From contig NZ_ONZI01000003.1 of the NCBI RefSeq assembly GCF_900312995.1, forward strand, positions 186,001 to 250,000: DNA of 64,000 nt, in the 5' to 3' direction. The position numbers and the translations under genes are program-made. The stretch is from Kushneria phyllosphaerae. Its GTDB lineage: Bacteria > Pseudomonadota > Gammaproteobacteria > Pseudomonadales > Halomonadaceae. Shown one piece after another: positions 12,362 through 21,845 of this stretch (its first letter is position 1; every line of letters starts with the position of its first letter). The notes under the pieces are model-generated. The model did no database searches, was not told where the DNA came from, and worked only from the letters and a program-made list of their open reading frames with translations.

Positions 12362-13387
12362 TCAGTTATGGGCGTGCAGTGCGTCGTTGAGCGCGATGGC
12401 GCTCTTGTTGGTACGACACTCAAGACGTCCTGTCTGAGAGTTGCGCAGAAACAGCAGATCGTTCTGTCCGGCCAGATGGCGTGCCGCGACAGTGTCTACC
12501 AGTTCGCCCTGGTCGTCGAGAAGGGCTACCTTGGCGCCGGCAGTGATGTAGAGGCCGGCTTCAACGGTGCAGCGATCGCCCAGAGGAATGCCGATACCGG
12601 CATTGGCGCCGATCAGACAGTTCTCTCCGGTACCGATAACGATGTTGCCACCGCCGGACAGCGTGCCCATGGTCGAGGCGCCGCCGCCCAGATCAGAGCC
12701 ACTGCCCAGCATGACGCCGGCCGAAATGCGGCCTTCCACCATGCCCGGGCCTTCGGTGCCGGCATTGAAGTTGCAAAAGCCTTCATGCATGACGGTGGTG
12801 CCTTCGCCCAGATAGGCGCCCAGACGGACACGTGCCGTGTCGGCAATGCGCACGCCTTTTGGTACCACGTAGTCGGTCATTTTCGGGAACTTGTCGACAC
12901 AATCGACAGACAGGGTGCGGCCTTCAAGGCGCGCCTTCAGACGACGGTCGTTGAGCTCCTCGATGTCGATGGCGCCTTCGCTGCTCCAGGCAATGTTCTT
13001 CAAAAGACCGAACATGCCGTCAAGCGTCAGACCGTGAGGCTTCACCAGACGGTGCGACAGCAGGTGCAGCTTGAGATACACCTCGGGCACGCTTTCCGGG
13101 GCGCGATCCTCTTCAAGAAACACGGCCACCAGCGGGCGATGGCTGTCTGCCATGGCGCGAGCGATGTCGGCCTGCTCGTCATTGCCGGCATGCGTCAGGG
13201 CCTCGGCCAGGCTTTCACAGTGCTCGGGCAGAAAGCTTACGGCCACATTGCCTTCGGGCGCGCCGAGCGTGCCGCGCACGGTGTCGATGAGCTTGCGTTC
13301 AGGGGCATGAAGCGGAGCGGGGTAATAGACTTCGAGCCAGTCGCCCTGGCGGTTCTGGGTGCCGATACCCAGTGCAAAACTCAGCAT
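12362..13387 (-). CDS. dapD: 2,3,4,5-tetrahydropyridine-2,6-dicarboxylate N-succinyltransferase
   Basis: Transfers succinyl from succinyl-CoA to tetrahydrodipicolinate in the succinylase branch of lysine synthesis. At 341 residues it is the longer Pseudomonas-type DapD and not the roughly 274-residue enterobacterial form. The second half is a left-handed beta-helix of hexapeptide repeats (for example GAYLGEGTTVMHEGF and GSGSDLGGGASTMG). AAGGAG precedes the ATG by about 8 nt. It lies on the same strand as dapE, 64 bp upstream of it, and is probably co-transcribed. Confidence 0.95.
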   Translation of the reverse strand: MLSFALGIGTQNRQGDWLEVYYPAPLHAPERKLIDTVRGTLGAPEGNVAVSFLPEHCESLAEALTHAGNDEQADIARAMADSHRPLVAVFLEEDRAPESVPEVYLKLHLLSHRLVKPHGLTLDGMFGLLKNIAWSSEGAIDIEELNDRRLKARLEGRTLSVDCVDKFPKMTDYVVPKGVRIADTARVRLGAYLGEGTTVMHEGFCNFNAGTEGPGMVEGRISAGVMLGSGSDLGGGASTMGTLSGGGNIVIGTGENCLIGANAGIGIPLGDRCTVEAGLYITAGAKVALLDDQGELVDTVAARHLAGQNDLLFLRNSQTGRLECRTNKSAIALNDALHAHN

Positions 13388-13418
13388 GAAAAACTCCTTG
13401 AATCAAAAAGGGAAGGGG

Positions 13419-13763
13419 TCAGGCGGGCCAGTCGTCGACGGCCTTGCCCACCAGCACCTCTGTGCCGGTATCGAGTACCGGGCGCTGGATCAGACTCGGG
13501 TGGGCCTTGATCAGTGCCATGGCGCGGGTCTGATCCAGATCTCCGCGCTCGGCATCGTCCAGGTTGCGCCAGGTGGTACTGCGTCGGTTGAGCAGCGTGG
13601 ACCAGTCAACGTATGTCAGAAAATGCTGAAGGGTTTCCTCCAGCCCGCCCTGATCGGCCAGACGACGCAGATCGATCATCTCGACCTCCTGATCGCTGGC
13701 CTCGAGCCGGCGGCGGGCGCGACGGCAGCGGTCGCAGTTGGGCAGGCCATAAAGCTTCAGCAT
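13419..13763 (-). CDS. ArsC/Spx-like (YffB-type) thioredoxin-fold protein
   Basis: A 114-residue protein of the ArsC-related family (YffB/Spx/MgsR type). It has an N-terminal beta strand LKLYGLPNCDRC, then RRARRRLE, and the C-terminal part with the family signature LIQRPVLDTG (the RP turn). It contains a CDRC pair where many YffB proteins have a single Cys. The ATG at 13763 starts the conserved MLKLYG; the longer frame adds unrelated residues. It sits directly upstream of dapD on the same strand. The family includes glutathione-dependent reductases and regulators of RNA polymerase, and the specific role here is not known. Confidence 0.8.
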   Translation of the reverse strand: MLKLYGLPNCDRCRRARRRLEASDQEVEMIDLRRLADQGGLEETLQHFLTYVDWSTLLNRRSTTWRNLDDAERGDLDQTRAMALIKAHPSLIQRPVLDTGTEVLVGKAVDDWPA

Positions 13764-13856
13764 GGGATGTCTCTCATGACGCATTGGGCGGCGATTATAG
13801 GCGCCCGGCATGACAAGGCTCAAATCGGGACGTGCACCGTGCTCGACAGATCGGCG

Positions 13857-16556
13857 TTAACCGGGCGTGGCGATGCCGGCTTCGGCATCAAGTACTTGGC
13901 GCAGGCGCTCGCTCAATGCCTTTTGCAGTGCCGAGTCCGTCAGGGGTGCGCCCCGGGTGTCGGTAATGAAAAAAACGTCTTCGACCCGCTCGCCCAGAGT
14001 GGCGATCTTGGCCCCGGAAAGCGCGATGTCAAAGCTCATGAAAATCTGCCCGACATGGGCCAGAAGCCCCGGTCGGTCGGCGGCGATCAGTTCGAGTACC
14101 GTGCGCTGATTGGCTTCATCCTGTTCGATCAGTACTCGGGTGGGCACGCGAAAATGCTTGAGCTGGCGCGAGGTATGACGCTTGACGATGCGCGGGTAGT
14201 CGTCCGGATCGTCGAGCTCCTCGATCAGGTGTGCCTGAATCTCCCTGAGCCGGGCGGGATCACGAATGGCCTGGCCGTCACCGTCCAGCAGGATGAAGGT
14301 GTTGAGCGTCCAGTCATTGCTTGAGGTGGCGATGCGCGCATCATGGATGGACAGGCCCAGCTGATCAATGGCTGCGGCGGTGGCGGCAAAGAGGTTATTG
14401 ACCGAGCGGGTATGGATAAAGACCTTGGTGCCGCCATCGGTCATGTCTTCGGTCGGGGCGCTGATCAGAATCAACGGCATGACCTCTACGCCGGCCTGCA
14501 GGATGCCCTGGGTGTGCCAGACGATTTCGCTGGCGCTGTACTGCAGGAAGTAATCATCGCCCAGGGTCTCCCATAGGGCGTCGACGGCCTGACACTCGCC
14601 ACCCATGCACTGGGTCAGGGCGCGGGCTTCTTCGCGGGTCTCCTCGATCCACTCCTGACGGTCCAGCGGGTTTTCAAGCCCGCGACGCAGTACGCGACGT
14701 GTTTCACCGTGCAGCTGTCTGAGCAGCGCCGCGCGCCAGCTGTTCCAGAGCGTCGGGTTGGTGGCGTTGATGTCGGCCACGGTCAGCAGGTAAAGATAAT
14801 CAAGATGCACTTCATCGTGAACGATGGCGGCAAACTCCCGGATGACTTCCGGGTCGCTGATGTCGCGCTTTTGCGCGGTCGTGGACATCAAAAGGTGATG
14901 CTCGATCAGCCAGCTGACCAGATGCGTATCGCGACGCGGCACCCCGTGGCGACTGCAAAACCCCTGAACGTCACGGGCGCCCAGTCTGGAGTGGTCGCCG
15001 CCGCGGCCCTTGGCAATATCGTGGTAAAGCCCTGCGATCCACAGTAGCTCAAGCTTGGGCACGCGCGCGATCAGGGCAGCACACAGCGGATACTCCTCGC
15101 GGCCTTCGCGGGTACGAAAGCGCTGAATGACGTCCAGCACACGAAGGGTATGGGCATCTACCGTGTAGATATGAAAAAGGTCGTGCTGCATCAGGCCGAT
15201 GATGTGACCAAAGCGGGGCAGATACTTGCCCAGGATGCCATAGCGCGCCATGCGACCCAGCTCGCGGGCCACCATGCCGCCACCGCGTAACAGCTCCAGA
15301 AACAGGCTGCGGTTGCGCAGGTCGGCCCGAAAACCGTTGTCGATCAGGTGGCGATGATCGCGAATGGCGCGAATGGTGGCGGCACGCACGCCTTCAATGT
15401 CGGGGTGCTGTGCCAGCAGCACGAACATTTCGATCAGGGCGGAAGGGCGACGCTTGAACACATGAGGGCCGCGAATGCGCAGATACCGCCCGTCCAGTTC
15501 GAAGCGGTTATTGAGCGGTACGACCTCCGGCTGCTGATCGTGCTGAAGGGTATTTTCCTCGAAGTTCTGGATCAGCATGTCGTTGAGCTCGACCAGCGCT
15601 GTCACCACGCGATAGTAACGGCGCATGAACTCTTCCACCCCCAGCCGCTCCGGCGTGTCCTGGTAGCCGAACAGGGTGGCGATGGTGCGCTGATGATCGA
15701 ACAAAAGCCGATCCTCTGCGCGTTCACTGATCATGTGCAGGGCGTAGCGCACCTGCCAGAGAAAGGCCCGGCTCTGACTGGCAATGCGCATGTCGGCATC
15801 TGTCATGAAGCCGCGCTGCATCAACACTTCGATGATGTTGGTGCCGAAATGACGCTTGGCGATCCAGGTCACTGTCTGAATGTCGCGCAGGCCGCCAGGC
15901 GAGCTTTTGATGTTGGGCTCGAGATGATGCTCGGAGTTATTAAAGCGCTTGTGACGCGCCTTTTGTTCGGCAAGCTTGGCCTGGAAAAAGGCTTCACTGT
16001 TCCATGTGTCCAGCTGATCCAGGCGCTGGCGCATCTGCGCCAGAAGCGGTTCAAAGCCGGCCACTCGCCGCGTTTCCAGCAGGTTGGTAATGACGGTAAC
16101 GTCATCGCGTGCCTCGCGCTCGCAGTCCGTGAGAGAGCGCACGCTATGGCCGATATCAAGACCGATGTCCCAGAGCATCGTGATAAAGGCGGTCAGCGAC
16201 TCCCGGTAGGGCGTGTCGTCATCGCCTTCCAGCAGGATCATCAGGTCAATGTCGGAGTGCGGGTGCAGCTCCCCGCGGCCGTAGCCACCCACGGCGATCA
16301 GGGCGATGCCGTCATCACACCAGTCAAGACGCGACCATAACAGCGCCAGCAGTTGATCGATGCACCAAGCCCTGCCAAACACCAGATCACGAATGTCTGC
16401 CCCGTTTTTGAATCGCTCGTCCAGACGTCTGCGGATCTCGGCCAGTACCTCTCGAATGGCGCCGATGGGGGAGGCGTCCCGGTCAAGACGCGCTTTCAGG
16501 GCATCAATGTCGATCAGGGTGGTGTCCGGCGTGAACCGGTAATGGTGCAGCAGCAT
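13857..16556 (-). CDS. glnD: Bifunctional uridylyltransferase / uridylyl-removing enzyme (PII sensor control)
   Basis: Senses glutamine and adds or removes UMP on PII proteins (GlnB/GlnK), the top of the nitrogen regulatory cascade. It is about 899 residues, as in the family. The order is a nucleotidyltransferase domain with GGYGRGELHPHSDIDLM near residues 90-106, a GlnD PII-UTase linker, an HD phosphohydrolase domain with GLYHDIAKGRGGDHS, and two C-terminal ACT domains (the last in LIAADRPGLLAHVG). A GTG at 16598 would lengthen it by 14 residues, but the ATG at 16556 fits the family N-terminus MLLHHYRF. It is next to map, as in Pseudomonas. Confidence 0.96.
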   Translation of the reverse strand: MLLHHYRFTPDTTLIDIDALKARLDRDASPIGAIREVLAEIRRRLDERFKNGADIRDLVFGRAWCIDQLLALLWSRLDWCDDGIALIAVGGYGRGELHPHSDIDLMILLEGDDDTPYRESLTAFITMLWDIGLDIGHSVRSLTDCEREARDDVTVITNLLETRRVAGFEPLLAQMRQRLDQLDTWNSEAFFQAKLAEQKARHKRFNNSEHHLEPNIKSSPGGLRDIQTVTWIAKRHFGTNIIEVLMQRGFMTDADMRIASQSRAFLWQVRYALHMISERAEDRLLFDHQRTIATLFGYQDTPERLGVEEFMRRYYRVVTALVELNDMLIQNFEENTLQHDQQPEVVPLNNRFELDGRYLRIRGPHVFKRRPSALIEMFVLLAQHPDIEGVRAATIRAIRDHRHLIDNGFRADLRNRSLFLELLRGGGMVARELGRMARYGILGKYLPRFGHIIGLMQHDLFHIYTVDAHTLRVLDVIQRFRTREGREEYPLCAALIARVPKLELLWIAGLYHDIAKGRGGDHSRLGARDVQGFCSRHGVPRRDTHLVSWLIEHHLLMSTTAQKRDISDPEVIREFAAIVHDEVHLDYLYLLTVADINATNPTLWNSWRAALLRQLHGETRRVLRRGLENPLDRQEWIEETREEARALTQCMGGECQAVDALWETLGDDYFLQYSASEIVWHTQGILQAGVEVMPLILISAPTEDMTDGGTKVFIHTRSVNNLFAATAAAIDQLGLSIHDARIATSSNDWTLNTFILLDGDGQAIRDPARLREIQAHLIEELDDPDDYPRIVKRHTSRQLKHFRVPTRVLIEQDEANQRTVLELIAADRPGLLAHVGQIFMSFDIALSGAKIATLGERVEDVFFITDTRGAPLTDSALQKALSERLRQVLDAEAGIATPG

Positions 16557-16642
16557 GGGCGGTGACCGTAGTAGGCAGTGAGCGGCAGCGTCCGCCACGG
16601 GCCTGCCAATGACAGGCCGAAGAGGGCAGGAGGGTGATCGGA

Positions 16643-17431
16643 TCAGTCTGTCAGAAACCCGAGGTCCTCGTCATGGCGGACGGTGGTGGCTTCCACGCCG
16701 TCAGCGGTGATGATCAGGGTGTGCTCCCACTGAGCAGAGAGGCTCTTGTCGCGGGTAACGGCCGTCCAGCCATCCCGGAGTACCCGGGTCTGCCAGTCGC
16801 CGGCATTGATCATGGGTTCGACGGTCAGGCACATGCCTTCCTTGAGCTCGGCATCATTATGCTCGTTGTAGCCGTCGTAGTGCAGCACCTGCGGGTCTTC
16901 ATGAAAGCTGCGTCCGATGCCGTGACCGCAGAAGTCACGAACCACGCTATAGCCGTTTTCCGTGGCATGCGCCTCGATGACACGTCCGATGTCGGACAGC
17001 CAGACCCCGGGGCGCATGATCTTCATGGCCTCGTACAGGCACTCCTGGGCCACGCGGGACAAGCGTTCGCCCTTGATGTTATCGCCGACGATAAACATGC
17101 GACTAGTATCGCCGTAATAGCCATCCTTGATGATGGTGACATCGATATTGAAGATGTCGCCCTTTTTAAGCTTCTTGCCAAAGTCCGGGATGCCGTGACA
17201 CACCACATGATTGAGCGAGATGCAGGTGGCGTGCTGGTAGCCGTGGTAACCGATGGTGGCCGAGATCGAGTCGATCTCGTTTTCGATGTAGTGATGGCAC
17301 AGACGGTCGATTTCGCCGGTGGAAATGCCCGGGCGAATGTGGGCCTCGATCATCTCCAGCACGCTGGCGGCCAGGCGGCCTGCGATGCGCAGCTTGTCGA
17401 TATCTTCGGCAGTATGGATGGGGATGTTCAT
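16643..17431 (-). CDS. map: Methionine aminopeptidase type I
   Basis: Removes the initiator methionine from nascent proteins. The 262-residue single-domain pita-bread fold carries the metal-site segments FNIDVTIIKDGYYGDTSRMF (Asp pair), GHGIGRSFHEDP (His), TVEPMI (Glu) and QWEHTLIITADG (Glu). The ATG at 17431 starts MNIPIHTAEDIDKLR, typical of the family; the longer frame would use TTG and is rejected. It is divergent from rpsB across a 306-bp gap, the conserved map/rpsB arrangement. Confidence 0.97.
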   Translation of the reverse strand: MNIPIHTAEDIDKLRIAGRLAASVLEMIEAHIRPGISTGEIDRLCHHYIENEIDSISATIGYHGYQHATCISLNHVVCHGIPDFGKKLKKGDIFNIDVTIIKDGYYGDTSRMFIVGDNIKGERLSRVAQECLYEAMKIMRPGVWLSDIGRVIEAHATENGYSVVRDFCGHGIGRSFHEDPQVLHYDGYNEHNDAELKEGMCLTVEPMINAGDWQTRVLRDGWTAVTRDKSLSAQWEHTLIITADGVEATTVRHDEDLGFLTD

Positions 17432-17521
17432 GGCGACTCGTGGTAAACGAAATGGGAAGCCGTGCGACAACGCAGGGTCGATATTGTCCCTGGAAGCGGG
17501 GCAGTGACAGCAAGGTTCGGC

Positions 17522-17550
17522 TTCATCTTGACAGCATTATATGGTATAAA
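17522..17550 (+). promoter_or_regulatory. rpsB promoter with extended -10 and GC-rich discriminator
   Basis: TGGTATAAA at 17542-17550 is an extended -10, followed at once by the GC-rich discriminator GCCGCGCG. This is the arrangement known for gammaproteobacterial rpsB promoters and is typical of stringently controlled genes. A TTGACA at 17528-17533 is only 11 bp upstream of the -10; the hexamer at the proper 17-bp distance is the poor TTCATC. The extended -10 therefore probably dominates. Confidence 0.7.
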
Positions 17551-17559
17551 GCCGCGCGT

Positions 17560-17737
17560 TTTCCTGCAATCGATGTCCGGGTATGACAGACTTGTATCGT
17601 GGACTGACGATCAGGAAAAGCGTCTGAACCATTACCACAGAGACCACACATGTACCGACACATGGTCCCGGGTGCCGTGAAAACGGTCGGACCCATGGGG
17701 TACGTGGAGGCTTAACCCGATACTCAGGAGAGTCATC
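17560..17737 (+). promoter_or_regulatory. rpsB 5' leader, probable S2 autoregulatory element
   Basis: A leader of about 180 nt between the promoter and the rpsB ATG. It contains self-complementary pieces (ACCACACATGT...ACATGGT near 17641-17666 and GGACCCATGGGG near 17690-17701) and ends with AGGAG about 8 nt before the start. In E. coli and other gammaproteobacteria the rpsB leader is bound by S2 to repress rpsB-tsf. Assigning that role here is by position and general form, not by a checked structure. Confidence 0.5.
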
Positions 17738-18469
17738 ATGTCAGTCAATATGCGTGACCTGCTCAAGGCAGGTGCCCACTTCGGTCACCAGACCCGTTAC
17801 TGGAACCCGAAGATGAGCAAATACATCTTCGGCGCTCGTAACAAGATTCACATCATCAACCTCGAACATACGCTGCCGGCGCTGAACGAAGCCGTCTCCG
17901 TGGTTGAGCGTCTGTCTGCCAACAACAACAAGATCATGTTTGTTGGTACCAAACGCGCTGCGGCCAAGATCATCGCCGAGGAAGCGACTCGCGTAGGCCA
18001 GCCCTTCGTGAACCATCGCTGGCTGGGCGGGATGCTGACGAACTTCAAGACCATTCGTCAGTCCATCAAGCGCCTGCGTGAACTCGAAGCCATGCATGAA
18101 GACGGCACCTTCGAGAAGCTGACCAAGAAGGAAGTCCTGATGGCCACGCGCGAGCAGGAAAAGCTCGAGCGCTCCATCGGTGGTATCAAGGACATGGGCG
18201 GCCTGCCGGACGTGATGTTCGTGGTTGACGTCGATCACGAGCGTATCGCGATCAACGAAGCCAACAAACTGGGCATTCCGGTCATCGGCGTTGTGGATTC
18301 CAACTCTGATCCGGACGGTGTTGACTACATCATCCCTGGCAACGACGACTCCATCCGTGCCATCCAGATCTACGTTCAGGCGATTGCCAATGCCTGTGCC
18401 AAGTCGAAGGAAGGCAGCGGCGACGAGTTTGTTGAAGTCGACGAAGCAGCCGAAGCGGCTTCCGAGTAA
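17738..18469 (+). CDS. rpsB: 30S ribosomal protein S2
   Basis: Ribosomal protein uS2, 243 residues. It has the typical N-terminus [20 protein letters not shown], the segment [14 protein letters not shown], and the C-terminal [12 protein letters not shown] followed by an acidic tail. The Shine-Dalgarno AGGAGAG precedes the ATG. It is the first gene of the rpsB-tsf operon, with a transcription-attenuating hairpin before tsf. Confidence 0.98.
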   Translation: MSVNMRDLLKAGAHFGHQTRYWNPKMSKYIFGARNKIHIINLEHTLPALNEAVSVVERLSANNNKIMFVGTKRAAAKIIAEEATRVGQPFVNHRWLGGMLTNFKTIRQSIKRLRELEAMHEDGTFEKLTKKEVLMATREQEKLERSIGGIKDMGGLPDVMFVVDVDHERIAINEANKLGIPVIGVVDSNSDPDGVDYIIPGNDDSIRAIQIYVQAIANACAKSKEGSGDEFVEVDEAAEAASE

Positions 18470-18522
18470 TGTCACCCGCACCGGCGCGTGTCTGCTGCCG
18501 GTGTCTGTGAATGACAGTGTAC

Positions 18523-18546
18523 AAAGGGGGCTTACGGGCCCCCTTT
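18523..18546 (+). terminator. Intrinsic terminator between rpsB and tsf
   Basis: AAAGGGGGC (18523-18531), loop TTACGG, GCCCCCTTT (18538-18546) followed by more T. An intercistronic hairpin here is known in E. coli as a partial terminator that lowers tsf relative to rpsB. The same is inferred here, since no strong separate tsf promoter is evident. Confidence 0.85.
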
Positions 18547-18680
18547 TTTGAGACAATAAACAGCGTCGACCGCAGCGTCCGACTCTATGTCTTGAAACTG
18601 TCCTTTCGTAACACTACCGATTTTTCTTCCCGTTCCGGTGTCTCCGGAACCGAATACATGATTCAACAGAGGTTCATGAC

Positions 18681-19550
18681 ATGGCAGCTATCAGCGCATC
18701 TCTGGTCAAGGAACTACGCGAGCGCACCGGGCTTGGCATGATGGAGTGCAAAAAGGCACTCTCTGAAGCCGATGGCAATATCGAAACTGCCATTGAAAAC
18801 CTGCGCAAGAATGCAGGTCTGAAGTCCGCCAAGAAGGCTGGTCGTGTGGCCGCCGAAGGCGCCGTACTGACCCGCGTCAACGACAATGGCACTACTGCCG
18901 CGATGCTCGAAGTCAATTCCGAGACCGACTTCGTATCGCGTGATGACAACTTCAAGAACTTTGCCAATGAAGTGGTCAGCAAGGTAATGGATACTCGCAG
19001 CGAAGACATCACGGTCGTGATGGAAGGCGAGCTTGAAGATGCCCGCGCCCAGCTGGTTCAGAAAATTGGCGAAAATATCACGGTGCGTCGTGCAGCCGTT
19101 ATCGAAGCGCCCGAAGGCGGCAGCGTCGGTGCCTACGTGCACGGTGATCGTATCGGCGCGGTTGTGGTGCTCAAGGGTGGCAATCAGGACGTCGCACGCG
19201 ATATCGCCATGCACGTGGCTGCGATCAACCCGTCGGTGTCGCATCCCGAGAACATGCCCCAGTCAGAGCTCGACAGCGAGAAGGCGATTATCCTTGCGCA
19301 GCCCGACATGGCCGGCAAGCCCGCTGAAATCGCCGAGAAAATGGTTCAGGGTCGTCTGAAGAAGTATCTTGCCGAGAACAGTCTGATCAATCAGCCTTTC
19401 GTCAAGGATCAGAATGTGACCGTGGCCGAATACGCCAAGCAGTCGGGCGCTGAAGTTGTTAGCTTTGTGCGCTTTGAAGTTGGCGAAGGCATCGAGAAGG
19501 AAGAAGTCGACTTCGCCAAGGAAGTCATGGAGCAGGCACGCCGCAGCTGA
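18681..19550 (+). CDS. tsf: Elongation factor Ts
   Basis: Nucleotide exchange factor for EF-Tu, 289 residues. The N-terminal UBA-like domain carries the signature [16 protein letters not shown] and is followed by the core domain with [16 protein letters not shown]. The C-terminus contains the coiled-coil region and the conserved [14 protein letters not shown]. It follows rpsB and precedes pyrH in the usual order. Confidence 0.98.
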   Translation: MAAISASLVKELRERTGLGMMECKKALSEADGNIETAIENLRKNAGLKSAKKAGRVAAEGAVLTRVNDNGTTAAMLEVNSETDFVSRDDNFKNFANEVVSKVMDTRSEDITVVMEGELEDARAQLVQKIGENITVRRAAVIEAPEGGSVGAYVHGDRIGAVVVLKGGNQDVARDIAMHVAAINPSVSHPENMPQSELDSEKAIILAQPDMAGKPAEIAEKMVQGRLKKYLAENSLINQPFVKDQNVTVAEYAKQSGAEVVSFVRFEVGEGIEKEEVDFAKEVMEQARRS

Positions 19551-19600
19551 TCGGGCATGTCGCTTCTGGTCTGCGGCCGTTATCGGTCGCAGGCGTTTTG

Positions 19601-19624
19601 AAGGCGTGCGTTCGCGCACGCCTT
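19601..19624 (+). terminator. TTCG-tetraloop hairpin between tsf and pyrH
   Basis: AAGGCGTGCG (19601-19610), loop TTCG, CGCACGCCTT (19615-19624). The stem is perfect and carries a stable UUCG-class loop, but no T-tract follows. It may stabilise the tsf 3' end or act as a weak terminator before pyrH. Confidence 0.5.
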
Positions 19625-19711
19625 CGCGTATCTGCTCAGGCATGGCATCTTCTGTCATGACCGGCAATACACATCACGTTTTCTCCCCTCGGGCCATCAG
19701 GAGGATGTCAC

Positions 19712-20464
19712 ATGCCCCCAAATACTGAACGTAGCGCCAAGTACAAGCGTATTCTGCTCAAGCTCTCGGGTGAGGCGCTAACGGGCGAACAGGACTTCGG
19801 TATTGATCCAAAGGTCCTGGATCGAATGGCGCTTGAAATCGGCCAGCTGGTGGGCATTGGTGTCCAGGTGGGTATCGTGGTCGGCGGTGGTAACCTGTTC
19901 CGCGGCGCGGCCCTTCATGCCGCCGGCATGGACAGGGTCACCGGTGATCACATGGGGATGCTGGCCACGGTCATGAATGCCCTGGCCATGCGTGATGCGC
20001 TGGAGCGTGCCAACATCCGCTCGCGCGTCATGTCTGCCATTCCCATGAGCGGTGTGGTGGAACACTATGATCGCCGCACGGCCATACGCTACCTGACCTC
20101 CGGTGATGTCGTGATTTTCTCGGCAGGCACCGGCAACCCCTTCTTTACCACCGATAGTGCTGCCTGCCTGCGGGGTATCGAGATCGATGCCAACGTGGTC
20201 ATCAAGGCCACCAAGGTTGATGGTGTCTACGACAAGGACCCCGTCAAGCATCCCGATGCCGCCAAATATGATCGACTCAGCTACGATGATGTACTCGACC
20301 AGAAACTCGGCGTCATGGATTTGACCGCCATCTGTCTGGTACGTGACCATGACATGCCGGTTCGCGTGTTCGACATGACGCGTCACGGTGCGCTGCTGAA
20401 TCTTGTCATGGGTGGTCGTGAAGGCACTATCGTCGATAACGGCCCGGTGGAACAAAAAGGCTGA
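19712..20464 (+). CDS. pyrH: UMP kinase
   Basis: Phosphorylates UMP to UDP; hexameric enzyme of the amino-acid-kinase fold, 250 residues. Visible are [13 protein letters not shown] at the N-terminus, the glycine-rich [13 protein letters not shown], the nucleotide-site segment [16 protein letters not shown] and [19 protein letters not shown] precedes the ATG. It lies 16 bp upstream of frr, so the two are almost certainly co-transcribed. Confidence 0.98.
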   Translation: MPPNTERSAKYKRILLKLSGEALTGEQDFGIDPKVLDRMALEIGQLVGIGVQVGIVVGGGNLFRGAALHAAGMDRVTGDHMGMLATVMNALAMRDALERANIRSRVMSAIPMSGVVEHYDRRTAIRYLTSGDVVIFSAGTGNPFFTTDSAACLRGIEIDANVVIKATKVDGVYDKDPVKHPDAAKYDRLSYDDVLDQKLGVMDLTAICLVRDHDMPVRVFDMTRHGALLNLVMGGREGTIVDNGPVEQKG

Positions 20465-20480
20465 GTAGAGGATTTATAAA

Positions 20481-21038
20481 GTGATCAACGAGATCCAGAA
20501 AGACGCCGAAAGCCGCATGCAGAAAAGTGTCGAATCGCTGCAGTCGGCCTTTGGCAAGATCCGCACCGGTCGTGCACACCCCAGTATTCTTGATGCCGTG
20601 CGTGTCGAGTATTACGGTGCTGAAATGCCCCTGTCCCAAGTGGCCAATGTCAATGTCGAAGATGCTCGGACACTGTCAGTGGTGCCGTGGGAAAGGGCCA
20701 TGGTGCCCAAGGTGGAAAAGGCCATCATGACCGCAGATCTTGGCCTGAACCCGTCGACGGCAGGTACGGTCATTCGTGTGCCGATGCCAGCGCTGACGGA
20801 AGAAACCCGCAAGGGGTATACGAAGCAGGCACGGACTGAAGCCGAGCATGCGCGTGTGGCCGTGCGCAATATTCGTCGCGACGCCAACGGTGATCTGAAA
20901 TCCCTTCTCAAGCAGAAGGAAATTTCGGAAGATGAAGAGCGTCAGGGGCAGGACGGTATTCAGAAGCTGACCGACCGCTTTATTGCCGAGATCGACAAGT
21001 CGCTTGAGCACAAGGAAAGCGATCTGATGCAGGTCTGA
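20481..21038 (+). CDS. frr: Ribosome recycling factor
   Basis: Splits post-termination ribosomes together with EF-G. The 185-residue protein has the typical all-helical core and a small beta domain, with the signatures [15 protein letters not shown] and [13 protein letters not shown]. It starts with GTG at 20481, supported by AGAGGA about 8 nt upstream and by the family N-terminus (M)[15 protein letters not shown]. Confidence 0.98.
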   Translation: MINEIQKDAESRMQKSVESLQSAFGKIRTGRAHPSILDAVRVEYYGAEMPLSQVANVNVEDARTLSVVPWERAMVPKVEKAIMTADLGLNPSTAGTVIRVPMPALTEETRKGYTKQARTEAEHARVAVRNIRRDANGDLKSLLKQKEISEDEERQGQDGIQKLTDRFIAEIDKSLEHKESDLMQV

Positions 21039-21101
21039 GGTTCGGGCCCGAAACCATCCGATTCAGGGCACGGCGTGATGCCGTGCCTGCAGTGAGAAGT
21101 C

Positions 21102-21845
21102 ATGACGCCTGACAAGTTTTCAAACATGCCCCGGCATGTGGCTATCATCATGGACGGCAACAATCGCTGGGCCAAGTCTCGTGGGCTTTCCGGCGTACGC
21201 GGTCACCATGCCGGGGTAGAGTCGGTCAGGGCCGTGATCAAGCGCGCTGCCGAGCATCATCTTGAAGCCATTACCCTGTTTGCCTTTTCCAGTGAGAACT
21301 GGAAGCGTCCGGCGCAGGAGGTCAGCGCTCTGATGGAGCTTTTCATCATGGCGCTCAAGCGTGAAGTGTCCCGACTGCATAAAAATGGCATTCGCCTTTG
21401 TATCGTCGGTGACCGCTCAAGGCTGTCCTCTTCGTTGAATCGAGCCATTGATCGTGCCGAGAATCTGACACGCCACAATCAGGGCCTGAAGCTGATCGTG
21501 GCGGTCAACTATGGCGGGCGCTGGGACATCGCCAGTGCCGCGCAGCGCCTGGCGCGTCAGGTAGAACAGGGTCATCTCTCGGCGGATGCCATTGATGAGA
21601 CCCTTTTTGAGCGCGAAATGGTATCGACCGGGATTCCGGAAGTGGATCTCTGTATTCGTACCAGCGGTGAACAGCGCATCAGTAATTTTATTCTCTGGCA
21701 GATGGCCTACGCAGAGTTTTATTTTTCACCGCTGTACTGGCCTGACTTTGGTGGCGATGCCTTTGACGAGGCATTGAGCGTTTATTCCGGTCGCAAGCGA
21801 CGTTTCGGCATGACCGACGAACAAATCGAGGTTCAGGGTGCTTAA
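21102..21845 (+). CDS. uppS: Undecaprenyl diphosphate synthase (cis-prenyltransferase)
   Basis: Makes C55 undecaprenyl diphosphate, the lipid carrier for peptidoglycan and O-antigen, from FPP and IPP. It is 247 residues. The substrate loop HVAIIMDGNNRWAKSRG holds the catalytic Asp. Also visible are FAFSSENWKRP and the C-terminal RTSGEQRISNFILWQ with the conserved ExxxxNF-like region. Its 3' end overlaps the start of cdsA by 8 nt, so the two are translationally coupled. Confidence 0.97.
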   Translation: MTPDKFSNMPRHVAIIMDGNNRWAKSRGLSGVRGHHAGVESVRAVIKRAAEHHLEAITLFAFSSENWKRPAQEVSALMELFIMALKREVSRLHKNGIRLCIVGDRSRLSSSLNRAIDRAENLTRHNQGLKLIVAVNYGGRWDIASAAQRLARQVEQGHLSADAIDETLFEREMVSTGIPEVDLCIRTSGEQRISNFILWQMAYAEFYFSPLYWPDFGGDAFDEALSVYSGRKRRFGMTDEQIEVQGA

